64,000 nucleotides of DNA from Chloracidobacterium thermophilum B (GTDB taxonomy: Bacteria > Acidobacteriota > Blastocatellia > Chloracidobacteriales > Chloracidobacteriaceae), in assembly GCF_000226295.1 (NCBI RefSeq), contig NC_016025.1, positions 620,001 through 684,000 of the forward strand. Reading direction: 5' to 3'. Below the pieces are notes generated by a model. It ran no database searches and was not told where the DNA came from. It saw only the letters and a list, made by a program, of their open reading frames with translations. A program made the translations under genes and the position numbers. Numbering within the stretch: position 1 is the stretch's first letter; each line of letters starts with the position of its first letter. Of the stretch, positions 38,980 to 47,351 are shown piece by piece.

Positions 38980-41301
38980 TCAGGGAAGCGGGGCGGCAAC
39001 GGCCCGCGGCCGCCATTTCAGCAGCCGCAGCGCATTCGTCAGCACAAACAGGCTTGACAGCCCCATGGCCGCGCCGGCCGCAACAGGTGAAAGTTGCAGA
39101 CCGAACGCAGGGTACAGTACGCCTGCCGCCACCGGGATGAGCACGACGTTGTAGGCAAAAGCCCAGAACAGGTTTTGCCGGATGTTGCGCATCGTCGCCC
39201 GCGCCAGATCGCGTGCCTGCAGAACGCCGACCGGATCACCGGACATGAGAATCACATCTGCCGCCTCGATGGCCACATCCGTTCCGGTGCCCAGGGCAAT
39301 GCCCACGTCGGCAACGGCCAGCGCCGGGGCGTCGTTGATGCCATCCCCGACAAAAGCCAGCCGCCCGCGCTGCCGAAGCCTCCGCACGATGTCAGCTTTG
39401 TCGGCCGGACGCGCCCCGGCAAACACCTCATCAATCCCCAGGCGGGCGGCAACCGCCTGGGCCGTTGCCGGATGGTCGCCCGTGACGAGGACGACTTCAA
39501 GCCCCTGGGCGCGCAGGTGGGCCACAGCCGCGGCCGCCGTTGGCTTTATCTCATCGGCTACGGCCAGCACCGCCGCCAGGCGACCATCCAGCGCCGCGTA
39601 CATGGGCGTTTTCCCGGCGCGCGCCAGTTCAGCGATGACCGGCGCGCCGGCTTCAGTCGCCACGTTCAGATGCGCCATCAGCCGGTCGGTGCCCACCGCC
39701 ACGTGATGCCCGGCCACCGTTGCCGTGACGCCCTGCCCCGGCAGCGCCGTGAAGTCGGTTGGCGTCGGCAGCGGCAGGCCGCGCGCCTCGGCCTCCGCCA
39801 CGACGGCCCGGGCAATGGGATGCTCCGAAGGCTTCTCCACCGCCGCCAGCCAGCCCAGCAGGTCGGTTTCCGACACTTCCGGCGGCAGGTCACAACCGTG
39901 CAGGTCAGTCAGCCGAGGGTGGCCGGCCGTCAGCGTGCCGGTCTTGTCAAAGACGACCACCCGCAGTTCGTCCAGCATCTGCAGGGCGCTGCCCTTGCGA
40001 AAGAGAACGCCAAGCCGTGCCGCCTGGCCGGTGCTGACCAGAACGGAGGTCGGCGTTGCCAGTCCCAGGGCACAGGGACAGGCAATGATGAGAACGGACA
40101 CGGCGTTGACCAGAGCCAGCTCAAAGGTTGCCTGCCACCACCAGACACCGAACGTGACCAATGCCACGCCGAGAACCGCCGGTACGAACCACCGTACCAC
40201 CCGGTCGGCGACATCCTGAATGGGCGGCTTGGACCCTTGCGCCGCCTGCACCAGCCGGACGATGCCCTGCAACACGGTCTCTGCGCCGACGCGACTGGCG
40301 CATACCACGAGATAGCCCTGGCCGTTGACCGTTCCGCCGATGACCTCCGCACCAACGGTCTTATCCACCGGCAGCGGCTCGCCGGTCAGCATGGACTCGT
40401 CCACGAAAGAAGCGCCTTCCACAACCGTCCCATCCACGGGGATGCGCTCGCCGGGACGCACGACGACTTCATCACCCGGATGGATCAGCGCCACCGGCAG
40501 CTCGAAGGTCTGCCCGCCGCGCCTGACCTGGGCCGTTTTTGGCTGCAATGCCAGCAGATGGCGAATGGCCGCGCCCGTTCGCCCCCTGGCGCGCGCCTCG
40601 AAATACCTGCCCAGCAGTACCAGTGCCACGACGGTTGCCGACGCCTCGAAGTACACGTGCGCCGTCCCGGGCGGAAAGGCCGCCGGAAAGCACACAACGG
40701 CGACGGAGTAGCCGTAGGCCGCCGTCGTCCCCAGCATCACCAGCGTGTTCATATCCGGCGACCAGACGCGCGCCGCAGCCCAGCCAGCGCGGTAAAAACG
40801 CCATCCCGGGCCGAACTGCACCAGTGTCGCCAGCAGCAGGCCGATTCCGCGCCACGTACCTTCATCCAGGACGGCCAGCCGGGCATGATGCAGCGCCGGG
40901 ATGAGCATCGGCAGCATCTCCAGGGCAAACAGCGGAAGCGCCAGCAGCCCGGCAACAAGCGCCTGCCGGCCAAGTTGACGCAGCTCCAGCATCGCCGCCT
41001 CATCGGCCGCTGTCTCATCTTCGGTCGCTGTCGGTGGGACGACTTCGTAGCCGGCCTTTTCAATGGCGGCATGCAGGGCCGGCAGGTCGGTCATCCCCGG
41101 CTGGAACGTCACCACGGCCTGCCCGGCAGCCAGACTCACCGCCGCCGCCGTTACGCCCTCCACCCGCCGCAGCACGCGCTCGATACGGCTGGCGCAGGCA
41201 GCACATGTCATGCCGTTGATGCCGATGACGGCCGTTTCAATTTCGGCCGCCGGTGTCGCTGGGTTTGACGACGCCGGTGCAGCAGAAGTCAGCGGCAGCA
41301 T
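38980..41301 (-). CDS. copA: Copper-translocating P1B-type ATPase
   Basis: Exports Cu(I) across the inner membrane. The 773-residue protein has an N-terminal heavy-metal domain with Cys33/Cys36 (MTCAAC). The P1B helices carry CPC in [12 protein letters not shown] (about residue 406), the marker of Cu/Ag transport. DKTGTLT is the phosphorylation site, and DGINDAPAL closes the nucleotide domain. It has one metal-binding domain, with a separate CopZ-like gene just upstream that overlaps it (TGATG). Specificity for Cu(I) is a family inference. A GTG one codon earlier is possible. Confidence 0.96.
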   Translation of the reverse strand: MLPLTSAAPASSNPATPAAEIETAVIGINGMTCAACASRIERVLRRVEGVTAAAVSLAAGQAVVTFQPGMTDLPALHAAIEKAGYEVVPPTATEDETAADEAAMLELRQLGRQALVAGLLALPLFALEMLPMLIPALHHARLAVLDEGTWRGIGLLLATLVQFGPGWRFYRAGWAAARVWSPDMNTLVMLGTTAAYGYSVAVVCFPAAFPPGTAHVYFEASATVVALVLLGRYFEARARGRTGAAIRHLLALQPKTAQVRRGGQTFELPVALIHPGDEVVVRPGERIPVDGTVVEGASFVDESMLTGEPLPVDKTVGAEVIGGTVNGQGYLVVCASRVGAETVLQGIVRLVQAAQGSKPPIQDVADRVVRWFVPAVLGVALVTFGVWWWQATFELALVNAVSVLIIACPCALGLATPTSVLVSTGQAARLGVLFRKGSALQMLDELRVVVFDKTGTLTAGHPRLTDLHGCDLPPEVSETDLLGWLAAVEKPSEHPIARAVVAEAEARGLPLPTPTDFTALPGQGVTATVAGHHVAVGTDRLMAHLNVATEAGAPVIAELARAGKTPMYAALDGRLAAVLAVADEIKPTAAAAVAHLRAQGLEVVLVTGDHPATAQAVAARLGIDEVFAGARPADKADIVRRLRQRGRLAFVGDGINDAPALAVADVGIALGTGTDVAIEAADVILMSGDPVGVLQARDLARATMRNIRQNLFWAFAYNVVLIPVAAGVLYPAFGLQLSPVAAGAAMGLSSLFVLTNALRLLKWRPRAVAAPLP

Positions 41302-41501
41302 CACACCACCTGAAAGCCGGCGTCCTCGACGGCTGCCGCAATCTGCGCCCGGTTGACGGTTGCCGGGTCATAGGCCACGGCGGCGCGCCCGATTTCCACC
41401 CGCCGCACTTCGACGCCGGCCAGCGACCGCAGCGCCGTCTCGACCGCCTGTATGCAGTGGCTGCAACTCATGCCTTCAATTTCGATGGTTTCTTCGTGCA
41501 T
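41301..41501 (-). CDS. copZ: CopZ-like copper chaperone (HMA domain)
   Basis: A 66-residue heavy-metal-associated domain. The metal motif is GMSCSHC (MxCxxC), and the ferredoxin-like strand order ends DAGFQVV. It is translationally coupled to the copper ATPase downstream, so it most likely hands Cu(I) to it. The reading frame extends upstream to 41750, but that part is antisense to the NHLRC2-like gene and not domain-like; ATG-41501 is the natural start. Confidence 0.92.
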   Translation of the reverse strand: MHEETIEIEGMSCSHCIQAVETALRSLAGVEVRRVEIGRAAVAYDPATVNRAQIAAAVEDAGFQVV

Positions 41502-41559
41502 GGCTTTCACTTCCCCGGATGTACTTCCGGCCTTGTCAGACCGGCGGCGGCACAGCACC

Positions 41560-43599
41560 ATGCGCCGCATGAAACGCTTGTGGCTGGTATGTTGTATCAC
41601 GCTCCTGGGCTTTGTTCTGCCGATGCTGCCCGTCGCCCTGCCGGCGGCCGCGTTTTCACCGATGCCGGATTCACCTTCCCTGTCTCGTCCGACCCTGCAA
41701 ATGGGCCCGGTCCGCGCGCCCGAACTGGAAGGCGGCATGGCCTGGTTCAACGTTCCGGGCCCGCTGTCGCTCGCCCAACTGCGCGGGAAAGTCGTCCTGC
41801 TCGACTTCTGGACCTACTGCTGCATCAACTGCCTGCACGTCATTCCCGACCTGAAAGCCCTTGAAGCCAAATATCCCAACGAACTGGTGGTCATTGGCGT
41901 GCATTCGGGCAAGTTCAAGACCGAAAAGGAAACGAACAGCATTCAGCAGGCCGTCGTGCGCTACGACATCCGGCATCCCGTCGTCAACGACGCCAACTTT
42001 GCCATCTGGAATGCCTATGCCGTTCGCGCCTGGCCGACGCTGGTGCTCATTTCGCCGGATGGCTACGTGGCCAGCCGCTACGCCGGCGAAGGCCACCGCG
42101 AGGAACTCGACCGCGACATTGCCGCCCTGATTGCTGAAGCCCGGAAAAAGGGAACGCTCAAGCTGGACCCGGTTGAAATCACACCGCGGCCATTCCAGGA
42201 AACCGACAGCCCGCTTCGCTTTCCCGGCAAGGTGTATGCCGACGCCGCCAGCCAGCGGCTGTTCATTGCCGACACCAACCACCACCGCATTGTCGTTGCC
42301 GGCTTCGACGGCAAGGTGCTCGACACCATCGGCTCCGGCGCACCCGGCACGCGGAACGGGCCGTACAACTTTGCCGAGTTTCAGTATCCCCAGGGCATGG
42401 CGCTCGATGGCGATTTCCTGTACGTCGCCGACACGGGCAACCACCTCCTCCGGCGCGTCAACCTCAAAACCAGGATGGTTGAAACCGTTGCCGGCACCGG
42501 CAAAAACGAACGCAGCCGGCAGACCGGGCCAGGAACGAGTGTCGGCTTGAGTTCCCCGTGGGACCTGGCCATTCACCAGCGCACCCTGTTCATCGCCATG
42601 GCCGGCGCGCATCAGATTTGGCAGTACAACCTCGATACCGGCGTGGTTGGTCCTTATGCCGGCACAGGCGCCGAAGGACGGCAGGACGGCACACTGGAGA
42701 CGGCTGTTTTTGCCCAGCCGTCGGGGCTGTCCACCGACGGCAAGCGGCTCTACGTGGCCGACAGTGAAATCAGCGCCGTGCGGGCCATCGATCTGGCAAC
42801 GGGGCAGGTGACAACGCTGGCCGGCGGCGATCTGTTCGACTTCGGCGACACCAACGGCAAGGGCGAAAATGCCCGGTTCCAACATCCTTTGGGCGTGGCG
42901 GCCGCCGAGCGCAAGCTGTATGTCGCCGACACCTACAACCACAAACTGCGCACCATTGACCTGCGCACGCGGTTCGTCTCGAACCTCATCGGCAGTGGCA
43001 TGCCGGGGCTTCAGAATGACCTGCCGGCGCTGTTTCACGAACCCGGCGGGCTGTCCTACGCCGCCGGAAAACTGTTTGTCGCCGACACGAACAACCACGT
43101 CATCCGGCTTGTGGAGTTTGAGCCGACGCGGGTAAGCACCTTTGCCATTGACAAACTCACGGCCCCGACGCCCATCAAACTCAAGGATGACGCCCTGCCC
43201 AACGAAGAGCAGATTGGCGTCCCGACCCAGCGCCTCACGCCCGGCGCAGGTGAAATCGTCGTGGACATCCAGCTTCCGCCGGGCTTCAAGTACGCGCCCA
43301 CGGCCGAGCAGCGGTACTTTGTCAGCATCGAGGCCGGCACCGAAGGCCTGACCATTCCGGCCAAGGCCATGGCGGTCACGTCGTCCAAGCTGCGGTTTCC
43401 CGTCAGTATCCCCTACACGGTGACGGCCAACGGCATGGGCGCGTTCGATGTTGTGGTTTCCGTCACCTTCTGCAAGGAAGGCAACGAAGGCTTCTGTTCG
43501 GTGGCCACCTACCGGTTTCACGTGCCGTTTATCGGGCGGCCCAAAGGCAGCACCAAGCGGCCCGTCCTCCTGAAATCCATTCCCCCGCCGACGCCATAA
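41560..43599 (+). CDS. Thioredoxin-like plus NHL beta-propeller protein (NHLRC2 type)
   Basis: A 679-residue exported protein with a signal peptide (to about residue 30). It has a thioredoxin/AhpC-type domain with the redox pair Cys88-x-x-Cys91 in WTYCCINCLH, then six or so NHL repeats (FIADTNHHRIVVAGFDG, YVADTGNHLLRRVN, YVADTYNHKLRTID). A C-terminal beta domain (about 560-679) lies outside the propeller. Human NHLRC2 has the same domain order and the TYCCINC motif. The molecular role in bacteria is unknown; redox or protein-binding functions are likely. It precedes aguB by 36 bases, with a 12-bp duplication between them. Confidence 0.93.
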   Translation: MRRMKRLWLVCCITLLGFVLPMLPVALPAAAFSPMPDSPSLSRPTLQMGPVRAPELEGGMAWFNVPGPLSLAQLRGKVVLLDFWTYCCINCLHVIPDLKALEAKYPNELVVIGVHSGKFKTEKETNSIQQAVVRYDIRHPVVNDANFAIWNAYAVRAWPTLVLISPDGYVASRYAGEGHREELDRDIAALIAEARKKGTLKLDPVEITPRPFQETDSPLRFPGKVYADAASQRLFIADTNHHRIVVAGFDGKVLDTIGSGAPGTRNGPYNFAEFQYPQGMALDGDFLYVADTGNHLLRRVNLKTRMVETVAGTGKNERSRQTGPGTSVGLSSPWDLAIHQRTLFIAMAGAHQIWQYNLDTGVVGPYAGTGAEGRQDGTLETAVFAQPSGLSTDGKRLYVADSEISAVRAIDLATGQVTTLAGGDLFDFGDTNGKGENARFQHPLGVAAAERKLYVADTYNHKLRTIDLRTRFVSNLIGSGMPGLQNDLPALFHEPGGLSYAAGKLFVADTNNHVIRLVEFEPTRVSTFAIDKLTAPTPIKLKDDALPNEEQIGVPTQRLTPGAGEIVVDIQLPPGFKYAPTAEQRYFVSIEAGTEGLTIPAKAMAVTSSKLRFPVSIPYTVTANGMGAFDVVVSVTFCKEGNEGFCSVATYRFHVPFIGRPKGSTKRPVLLKSIPPPTP

Positions 43600-43609
43600 G
43601 TCGTGCGCC

Positions 43610-43633
43610 CTGAGTTACCAACTGAGTTACCAA
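43610..43633. repeat. Perfect 12-bp tandem duplication before aguB
   Basis: CTGAGTTACCAA occurs twice in direct succession (43610-43621, 43622-43633), ending two bases before the aguB ATG. It places no canonical Shine-Dalgarno in front of the start, so aguB translation may depend on the upstream gene. Confidence 0.9.
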
Positions 43634-43635
43634 CG

Positions 43636-44532
43636 ATGAAAGTCCAGCCATTTACGATTGGCCTCGTGCAGATGCGGTGCGCTGCCGACCGTACGGAAAA
43701 TCTCGACCGGGCGGCGCACTTCGTCCGGGAAGCGGCCGACCGGGGCGCGCGGGTGATCTGCCTGCCCGAACTCTTTCAGTCGCCCTACTTCTGCCAGATG
43801 GAGGACACGGCGCTGTTTGACCGCGCCGAACCGTTCGACGACAGTCCTTCCCTGCGGGCAATGCAGGCTGTGGCGCGGGAGACGCGGACGTACCTCTTCG
43901 TGCCGTTTTTTGAACGGCGGGCGGCCGGCCTCTACCACAACAGCGTGGCGCTCGTGGATGACCGGGGCGACATCCGCGGGCTGTACCGCAAGATGCACAT
44001 TCCCGACGACCCGGCCTACTACGAAAAGTTTTACTTCACGCCCGGCGACCTGGGCTTCGTCGCCTTCGACACGCCCTACGGACGCTTAGCCTCGCTTATT
44101 TGCTGGGATCAGTGGTTTCCCGAAGGCGCACGGCTGGCGGCGCTGCGCGGCGCGACGGTGCTGTTTTATCCCACGGCCATCGGCTGGCATCCCTACGAAA
44201 AGGAAACCCACGGGGCCGCCCAGCGCGACGCCTGGCGGACGGTGCAGCGTGGGCATGCCATTGCCAACGGGATGTATGTCGCGGCGGTCAACCGGATTGG
44301 CTTTGAACCGTCGCCAACCGATGAGCTGGGCGGACTGGAGTTCTGGGGCAGTTCCTTTGTGGCCGACCCCCAGGGCGTGATCGTGGCCGAGGCGCCGACG
44401 GATGAAGAAACCATCCTGCTCGCCGAGGTCAACCCCTCCCGACTGGAAGACGTACGGCGCAACTGGCCCTTTCTGCGTGACCGGCGCATTGAAGCCTACG
44501 ACGGGCTGACCCGGCGCTTTCTCGATTCGTGA
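43636..44532 (+). CDS. aguB: N-carbamoylputrescine amidase
   Basis: Hydrolyses N-carbamoylputrescine to putrescine, CO2 and ammonia, the last step of the arginine-agmatine polyamine route. The 298-residue nitrilase-superfamily enzyme has the triad Glu (LPELF), Lys (YRKMHIPD) and Cys156 (ICWDQWFPE). FFQSPYF-like (LFQSPYF), EKFYFTPGD and YPTAIGWHP are signatures of this subfamily. It lies in one stretch with aguA; between them is a phosphatase gene split by an IS607 element. The stop overlaps the start of that gene (TGATG). Confidence 0.93.
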   Translation: MKVQPFTIGLVQMRCAADRTENLDRAAHFVREAADRGARVICLPELFQSPYFCQMEDTALFDRAEPFDDSPSLRAMQAVARETRTYLFVPFFERRAAGLYHNSVALVDDRGDIRGLYRKMHIPDDPAYYEKFYFTPGDLGFVAFDTPYGRLASLICWDQWFPEGARLAALRGATVLFYPTAIGWHPYEKETHGAAQRDAWRTVQRGHAIANGMYVAAVNRIGFEPSPTDELGGLEFWGSSFVADPQGVIVAEAPTDEETILLAEVNPSRLEDVRRNWPFLRDRRIEAYDGLTRRFLDS

Positions 44533-45315
44533 TGCAAAGCATGTGGCGCAGGGGTTGGCTGGCGGGCTTCTGGGTGCTGTGGCTCGTCTTTTCGGGTGTG
44601 GCCCAGCCGGAGACCCCGCCGGAGACGTCGCTCTCCCTGGATGAACCGGTGAAGCTTTCTGTCTGGAAATACCGGCCGGGTGATGATCCGCGCTGGGCGG
44701 ACCCCAACCTGGATGACCGGGACTGGAAGGTGCTGCACCTCGACACCCAGGCTTTCACCGAAGCCGGGTGGCGCTCCGGGCCCGGCTGGTATCGCACCAC
44801 GGTGGTTGTTGCCGACCAGTCCCCGTTGGGTCTCCTGGTCGCCCATGCCATCTCGCACTCCGCCTATGAAGCCTATGTCAATGGCCACAAGGTCGGCCAG
44901 CTTGGCCGCCTTGCGCCGCAGCCGTCGTTCCCCAATGGCTTTACTTATGCGCCGCTGCGGATTCCGGCGGAAGCTTACGGTGGTCAGAACCGGCTCGTCA
45001 TTGCCATTCGGACGTGGGAAAAGCTGAGTCCGCCGCTGGTCAGAGGGGGGGCATTCTACGGCGCCCAACTTGGTCATCCTGACCGGCTTGACCGCGATCT
45101 GCAGAAGTTGCGCGCTGAACGCATGCAAAGGGATATAGCGCGGGTGGCCACGGCCCTGACCATTGGCTTTTTCGCCGTCTATCATCTGTATCTCTACTTC
45201 AGCCTTTATGTTTACCAGGGGAGAAGCAGTCAGCGGGAATACCTCTGGCTGAGCCTGTTTGCGGCCGGCTACGCCCTGAACTCGCTCTCGCTCGCCAATC
45301 TTTTGCTGGAGCCGG
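44532..45315 (+). pseudogene. 5' part of a membrane SpoIIE/PP2C phosphatase gene interrupted by IS607
   Basis: Encodes a signal peptide, an extracellular jelly-roll-like domain (WKYRPGDDPRWADPNLDD in part, RSGPGWYRTTV) and the first two helices of a 7TM region (ALTIGFFAVYHLYLYF, LWLSLFAAGYALNSL). The rest (further helices plus PP2C domain) resumes at about 47352. The two pieces join in frame at a shared GG, giving 714 residues. It is of the 7TM-linked SpoIIE type that signals through serine phosphate removal. The join site is inferred, not proven. Confidence 0.85.
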
Positions 45316-45323
45316 ACTCTAGC

Positions 45324-45352
45324 TTGCCGTATAGTACGCGATAGTGTATAAT
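45324..45352 (+). promoter_or_regulatory. tnpA promoter
   Basis: TTGCCG at 45324-45329 and TATAAT at 45347-45352 are 17 bases apart. The predicted start falls at the ATG at 45360, suggesting a leaderless tnpA transcript. Confidence 0.65.
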
Positions 45353-45359
45353 AATGCTC

Positions 45360-46427
45360 ATGGAAAGCACTATAAGCACAGGCAAGGCGGCAAAACTCCT
45401 TGGTGTCTCGGTCAAGACGTTGCAGCGTTGGGAACGCGAAGGAAGGCTGATTCCGGTGGCCCGAACGGACAGCAACCGCCGCCTCTACACTGAGACGCAG
45501 ATCCGTGAGTTCATCGGTTTGCGGCAGGCCAACCATGCGCCAACAAAGCTTGTCGCCTACTGTCGGGTATCGAGTGCGGCGCAGAAGCCGGACCTGGCGA
45601 ATCAGCGCAAAGTGCTGGAAGAGTTCGTGGTGGCGAAGGGATTGGCGGGGGTCGGGTTTATCGAGGAAGTGGGCAGCGGGCTGGACTTCAGGCGCAAGCG
45701 GTTTCTGGCCCTTATGGACGAGATCGGGCGACGGGAAGTCAGGATGCTGATCCTCGCTCACCGGGACCGCCTCACCCGTTTCGGCTTTGAGTGGTTCGAA
45801 CATTACGCCCAAACCCATGGCTGCGAAGTGCTGGTCCTCAACCAGGAACGGCTGTCTCCCGAACAGGAAATGGTGCAAGACTTAATGACCATCGTGCGCT
45901 GTTTTTCGTCCCGGCTGTACGGTTTGAGGAACTATCGAAAGAAGTTGGATGAAGCGCTGAAACAGGATGCGAATGACGTCAAAAAGGCCCAACAATGCAA
46001 CCAACCCACAAGATCGCTCTTTGTCCGACTCCTGAGCAGGTGGACTGCTTCAAGCGCGCCTGCGGCACGGCGCGGCGTGTTTGGAACTGGGCGCTCAATG
46101 AGTGGAACAGGCAATACGCGGCAGGCGGCAGGCCAAACGCCATGGCGCTCAAAAAACAGTTCAACGCCATCAAGTACACCGACCCGCAGTGGCTCGATGA
46201 GAACGGTCGGCCTTGGTTGCAAGACATTCACCGGGATGCCCACGCCCAGCCGTTCAGGAATCTCGCCAAAGCCTGGGAACGGTTCTTCGCCAAGGGGGGC
46301 AAAGAAGCGCACGAGCCACGGCTCAAGAAAAAGGGTCGTTGCCGCGACAGCTTTTATGTTGCCAACGACAAGTTCACCCTGGAAGGCAAGACGATCCGTC
46401 TGCCCAGGATCGGTGAAGTCGCCATGA
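45360..46427 (+). CDS. tnpA: IS607-family serine recombinase TnpA (reading frame abnormally long)
   Basis: MerR-type helix-turn-helix first (TGKAAKLLGVSVKTLQRWER in part), then a small serine resolvase with the nucleophile Ser in YCRVSS, an HRDRLTRFGFEW segment and the C-terminal FSSRLYGLRNYRKKL. Catalyses element excision and insertion. The recognisable protein ends near residue 205. The open frame continues 150 codons into tnpB in another frame with low-quality sequence, so the normal stop is missing. That could mean a mutated stop or a frameshift. The functional domains are intact. Confidence 0.9.
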   Translation: MESTISTGKAAKLLGVSVKTLQRWEREGRLIPVARTDSNRRLYTETQIREFIGLRQANHAPTKLVAYCRVSSAAQKPDLANQRKVLEEFVVAKGLAGVGFIEEVGSGLDFRRKRFLALMDEIGRREVRMLILAHRDRLTRFGFEWFEHYAQTHGCEVLVLNQERLSPEQEMVQDLMTIVRCFSSRLYGLRNYRKKLDEALKQDANDVKKAQQCNQPTRSLFVRLLSRWTASSAPAARRGVFGTGRSMSGTGNTRQAAGQTPWRSKNSSTPSSTPTRSGSMRTVGLGCKTFTGMPTPSRSGISPKPGNGSSPRGAKKRTSHGSRKRVVAATAFMLPTTSSPWKARRSVCPGSVKSP

Positions 46428-47329
46428 CCAAGGAGCTGCGCTTCGCGGGCAGGATTTTGGGCGCAACGGTTTCTCGCACCGCGGATCGTTGGTTTGTGGC
46501 CATACAGGTCGAGGTGCCTGATGCGCAATTTTATCGGCGTCGCACGTCGCACGAGGTCAACGGCATTGACCTGGGCATCAAGGCTGCCGCAACGATCTCC
46601 AGCGGTGAAGTCATCGAGGCGCCAAAGCCGCTCAAAGCAGCGCTGCGCCGTCTGGAAATCCGTAGCCGACGTCTCAGCCGCAAGCTGGAAGCCGCCAGGA
46701 AGGCAGCCGGATTTGAACGCCATGCCCGCCTGCCTGAAGGAACGCGCCTGCCGGTATCGAACAACCGGCAGAAGTCCGCTGCGATATTGGCACGGCTCTA
46801 TGCCCGCATTGCCAATATCCGAGCGGATTTCACCCACAAGCTCACGACTCGACTCTGCCGCGAAAACCAAGCGTTGGTGATCGAGGATTTAAACGTCAAA
46901 GGGATGCTGGAGAACGAGAAACTCGCCCGCGCCATCTCTGACGTGGGTTTTGGGATGTTGCGCTCGCCGTTGGAATACAAGGCCCGGCGCTACGGTACTC
47001 AGCTTACCATCGCTGATCGCTGGTATCCAAGTAGCCGACTGTGCTCCATCTGTGGCTGGAAGAACGAGGCGCTGACATGGAGAGATCGAACATGGGTGTG
47101 TGCTCAATGTGGTGCGCACCATGACCGTGACCTCAATGCGGCGCTGAACCTGAAACGGCTGGCAACCGAAACTGCCCTACCCGTGGCGAGTCCGTCCAGC
47201 AATGGCGGCGCTGCGGCGGGGACCGTCCCCGCCGTAGTCGGGAAAGTCACGCCTGTCAGATACGACGGTGGTCAACAGGACACGTCGGGGCAGGAAGAGA
47301 ACCGTGCGCACTTTTGCGCACATTCTTGA
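45995..47329 (+). CDS. tnpB: TnpB RNA-guided nuclease of IS607-type element
   Basis: A 444-residue TnpB, the transposon ancestor of Cas12. RuvC residues are intact: Asp192 (GIDLGIK), Glu297 (VIEDLNV) and Asp379 (HDRDLNAA). The zinc-ribbon has two CxxC pairs (CSIC, CAQC). It cuts DNA opposite a guide taken from sequence next to the element, favouring element retention. It overlaps the end of the tnpA frame. A guide-RNA (omega RNA) scaffold is expected at its 3' end (see hairpin). Confidence 0.95.
   Translation: MQPTHKIALCPTPEQVDCFKRACGTARRVWNWALNEWNRQYAAGGRPNAMALKKQFNAIKYTDPQWLDENGRPWLQDIHRDAHAQPFRNLAKAWERFFAKGGKEAHEPRLKKKGRCRDSFYVANDKFTLEGKTIRLPRIGEVAMTKELRFAGRILGATVSRTADRWFVAIQVEVPDAQFYRRRTSHEVNGIDLGIKAAATISSGEVIEAPKPLKAALRRLEIRSRRLSRKLEAARKAAGFERHARLPEGTRLPVSNNRQKSAAILARLYARIANIRADFTHKLTTRLCRENQALVIEDLNVKGMLENEKLARAISDVGFGMLRSPLEYKARRYGTQLTIADRWYPSSRLCSICGWKNEALTWRDRTWVCAQCGAHHDRDLNAALNLKRLATETALPVASPSSNGGAAAGTVPAVVGKVTPVRYDGGQQDTSGQEENRAHFCAHS
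47304..47321 (+). ncRNA. Hairpin at the 3' end of tnpB, likely part of the omega RNA or right end
   Basis: GTGCGCA at 47304-47310 pairs perfectly with TGCGCAC at 47315-47321 (loop CTTT), 30 bases before the inferred element end. TnpB guide RNAs come from the tnpB 3' end and run past the right boundary. Only the hairpin is seen; the RNA limits are inferred. Confidence 0.5.
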
Positions 47330-47351
47330 TAGCAGTACGTCTCCCTGCTGG

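Larger units (their letters stand above)
45316..47351 (+). mobile_element. IS607-family insertion sequence (tnpA + tnpB)
   Basis: About 2 kb carrying a MerR-like/serine-recombinase tnpA and a TnpB. IS607 elements have no inverted repeats or target duplications and insert at a shared dinucleotide. The limits given assume GG at 45314-45315 and 47350-47351, which restores the host reading frame exactly (784 + 1361 bases = 715 codons). An AC pair (45316-45317 and 47337-47338) also restores the frame, so the ends are uncertain by a few bases. Confidence 0.85.

Noticed and set aside
39094-41268. A 724-codon plus-strand open frame opposite copA
   Set aside because: Antisense to a clear P-type ATPase; composition (Gln, His, Arg-rich) is typical of shadow frames.
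41502-41750. N-terminal extension of the CopZ-like protein
   Set aside because: Antisense to the start of the NHLRC2-like gene and not HMA-like.
41671-43521. A 616-codon minus-strand open frame
   Set aside because: Antisense to the NHLRC2-like gene, no family features.
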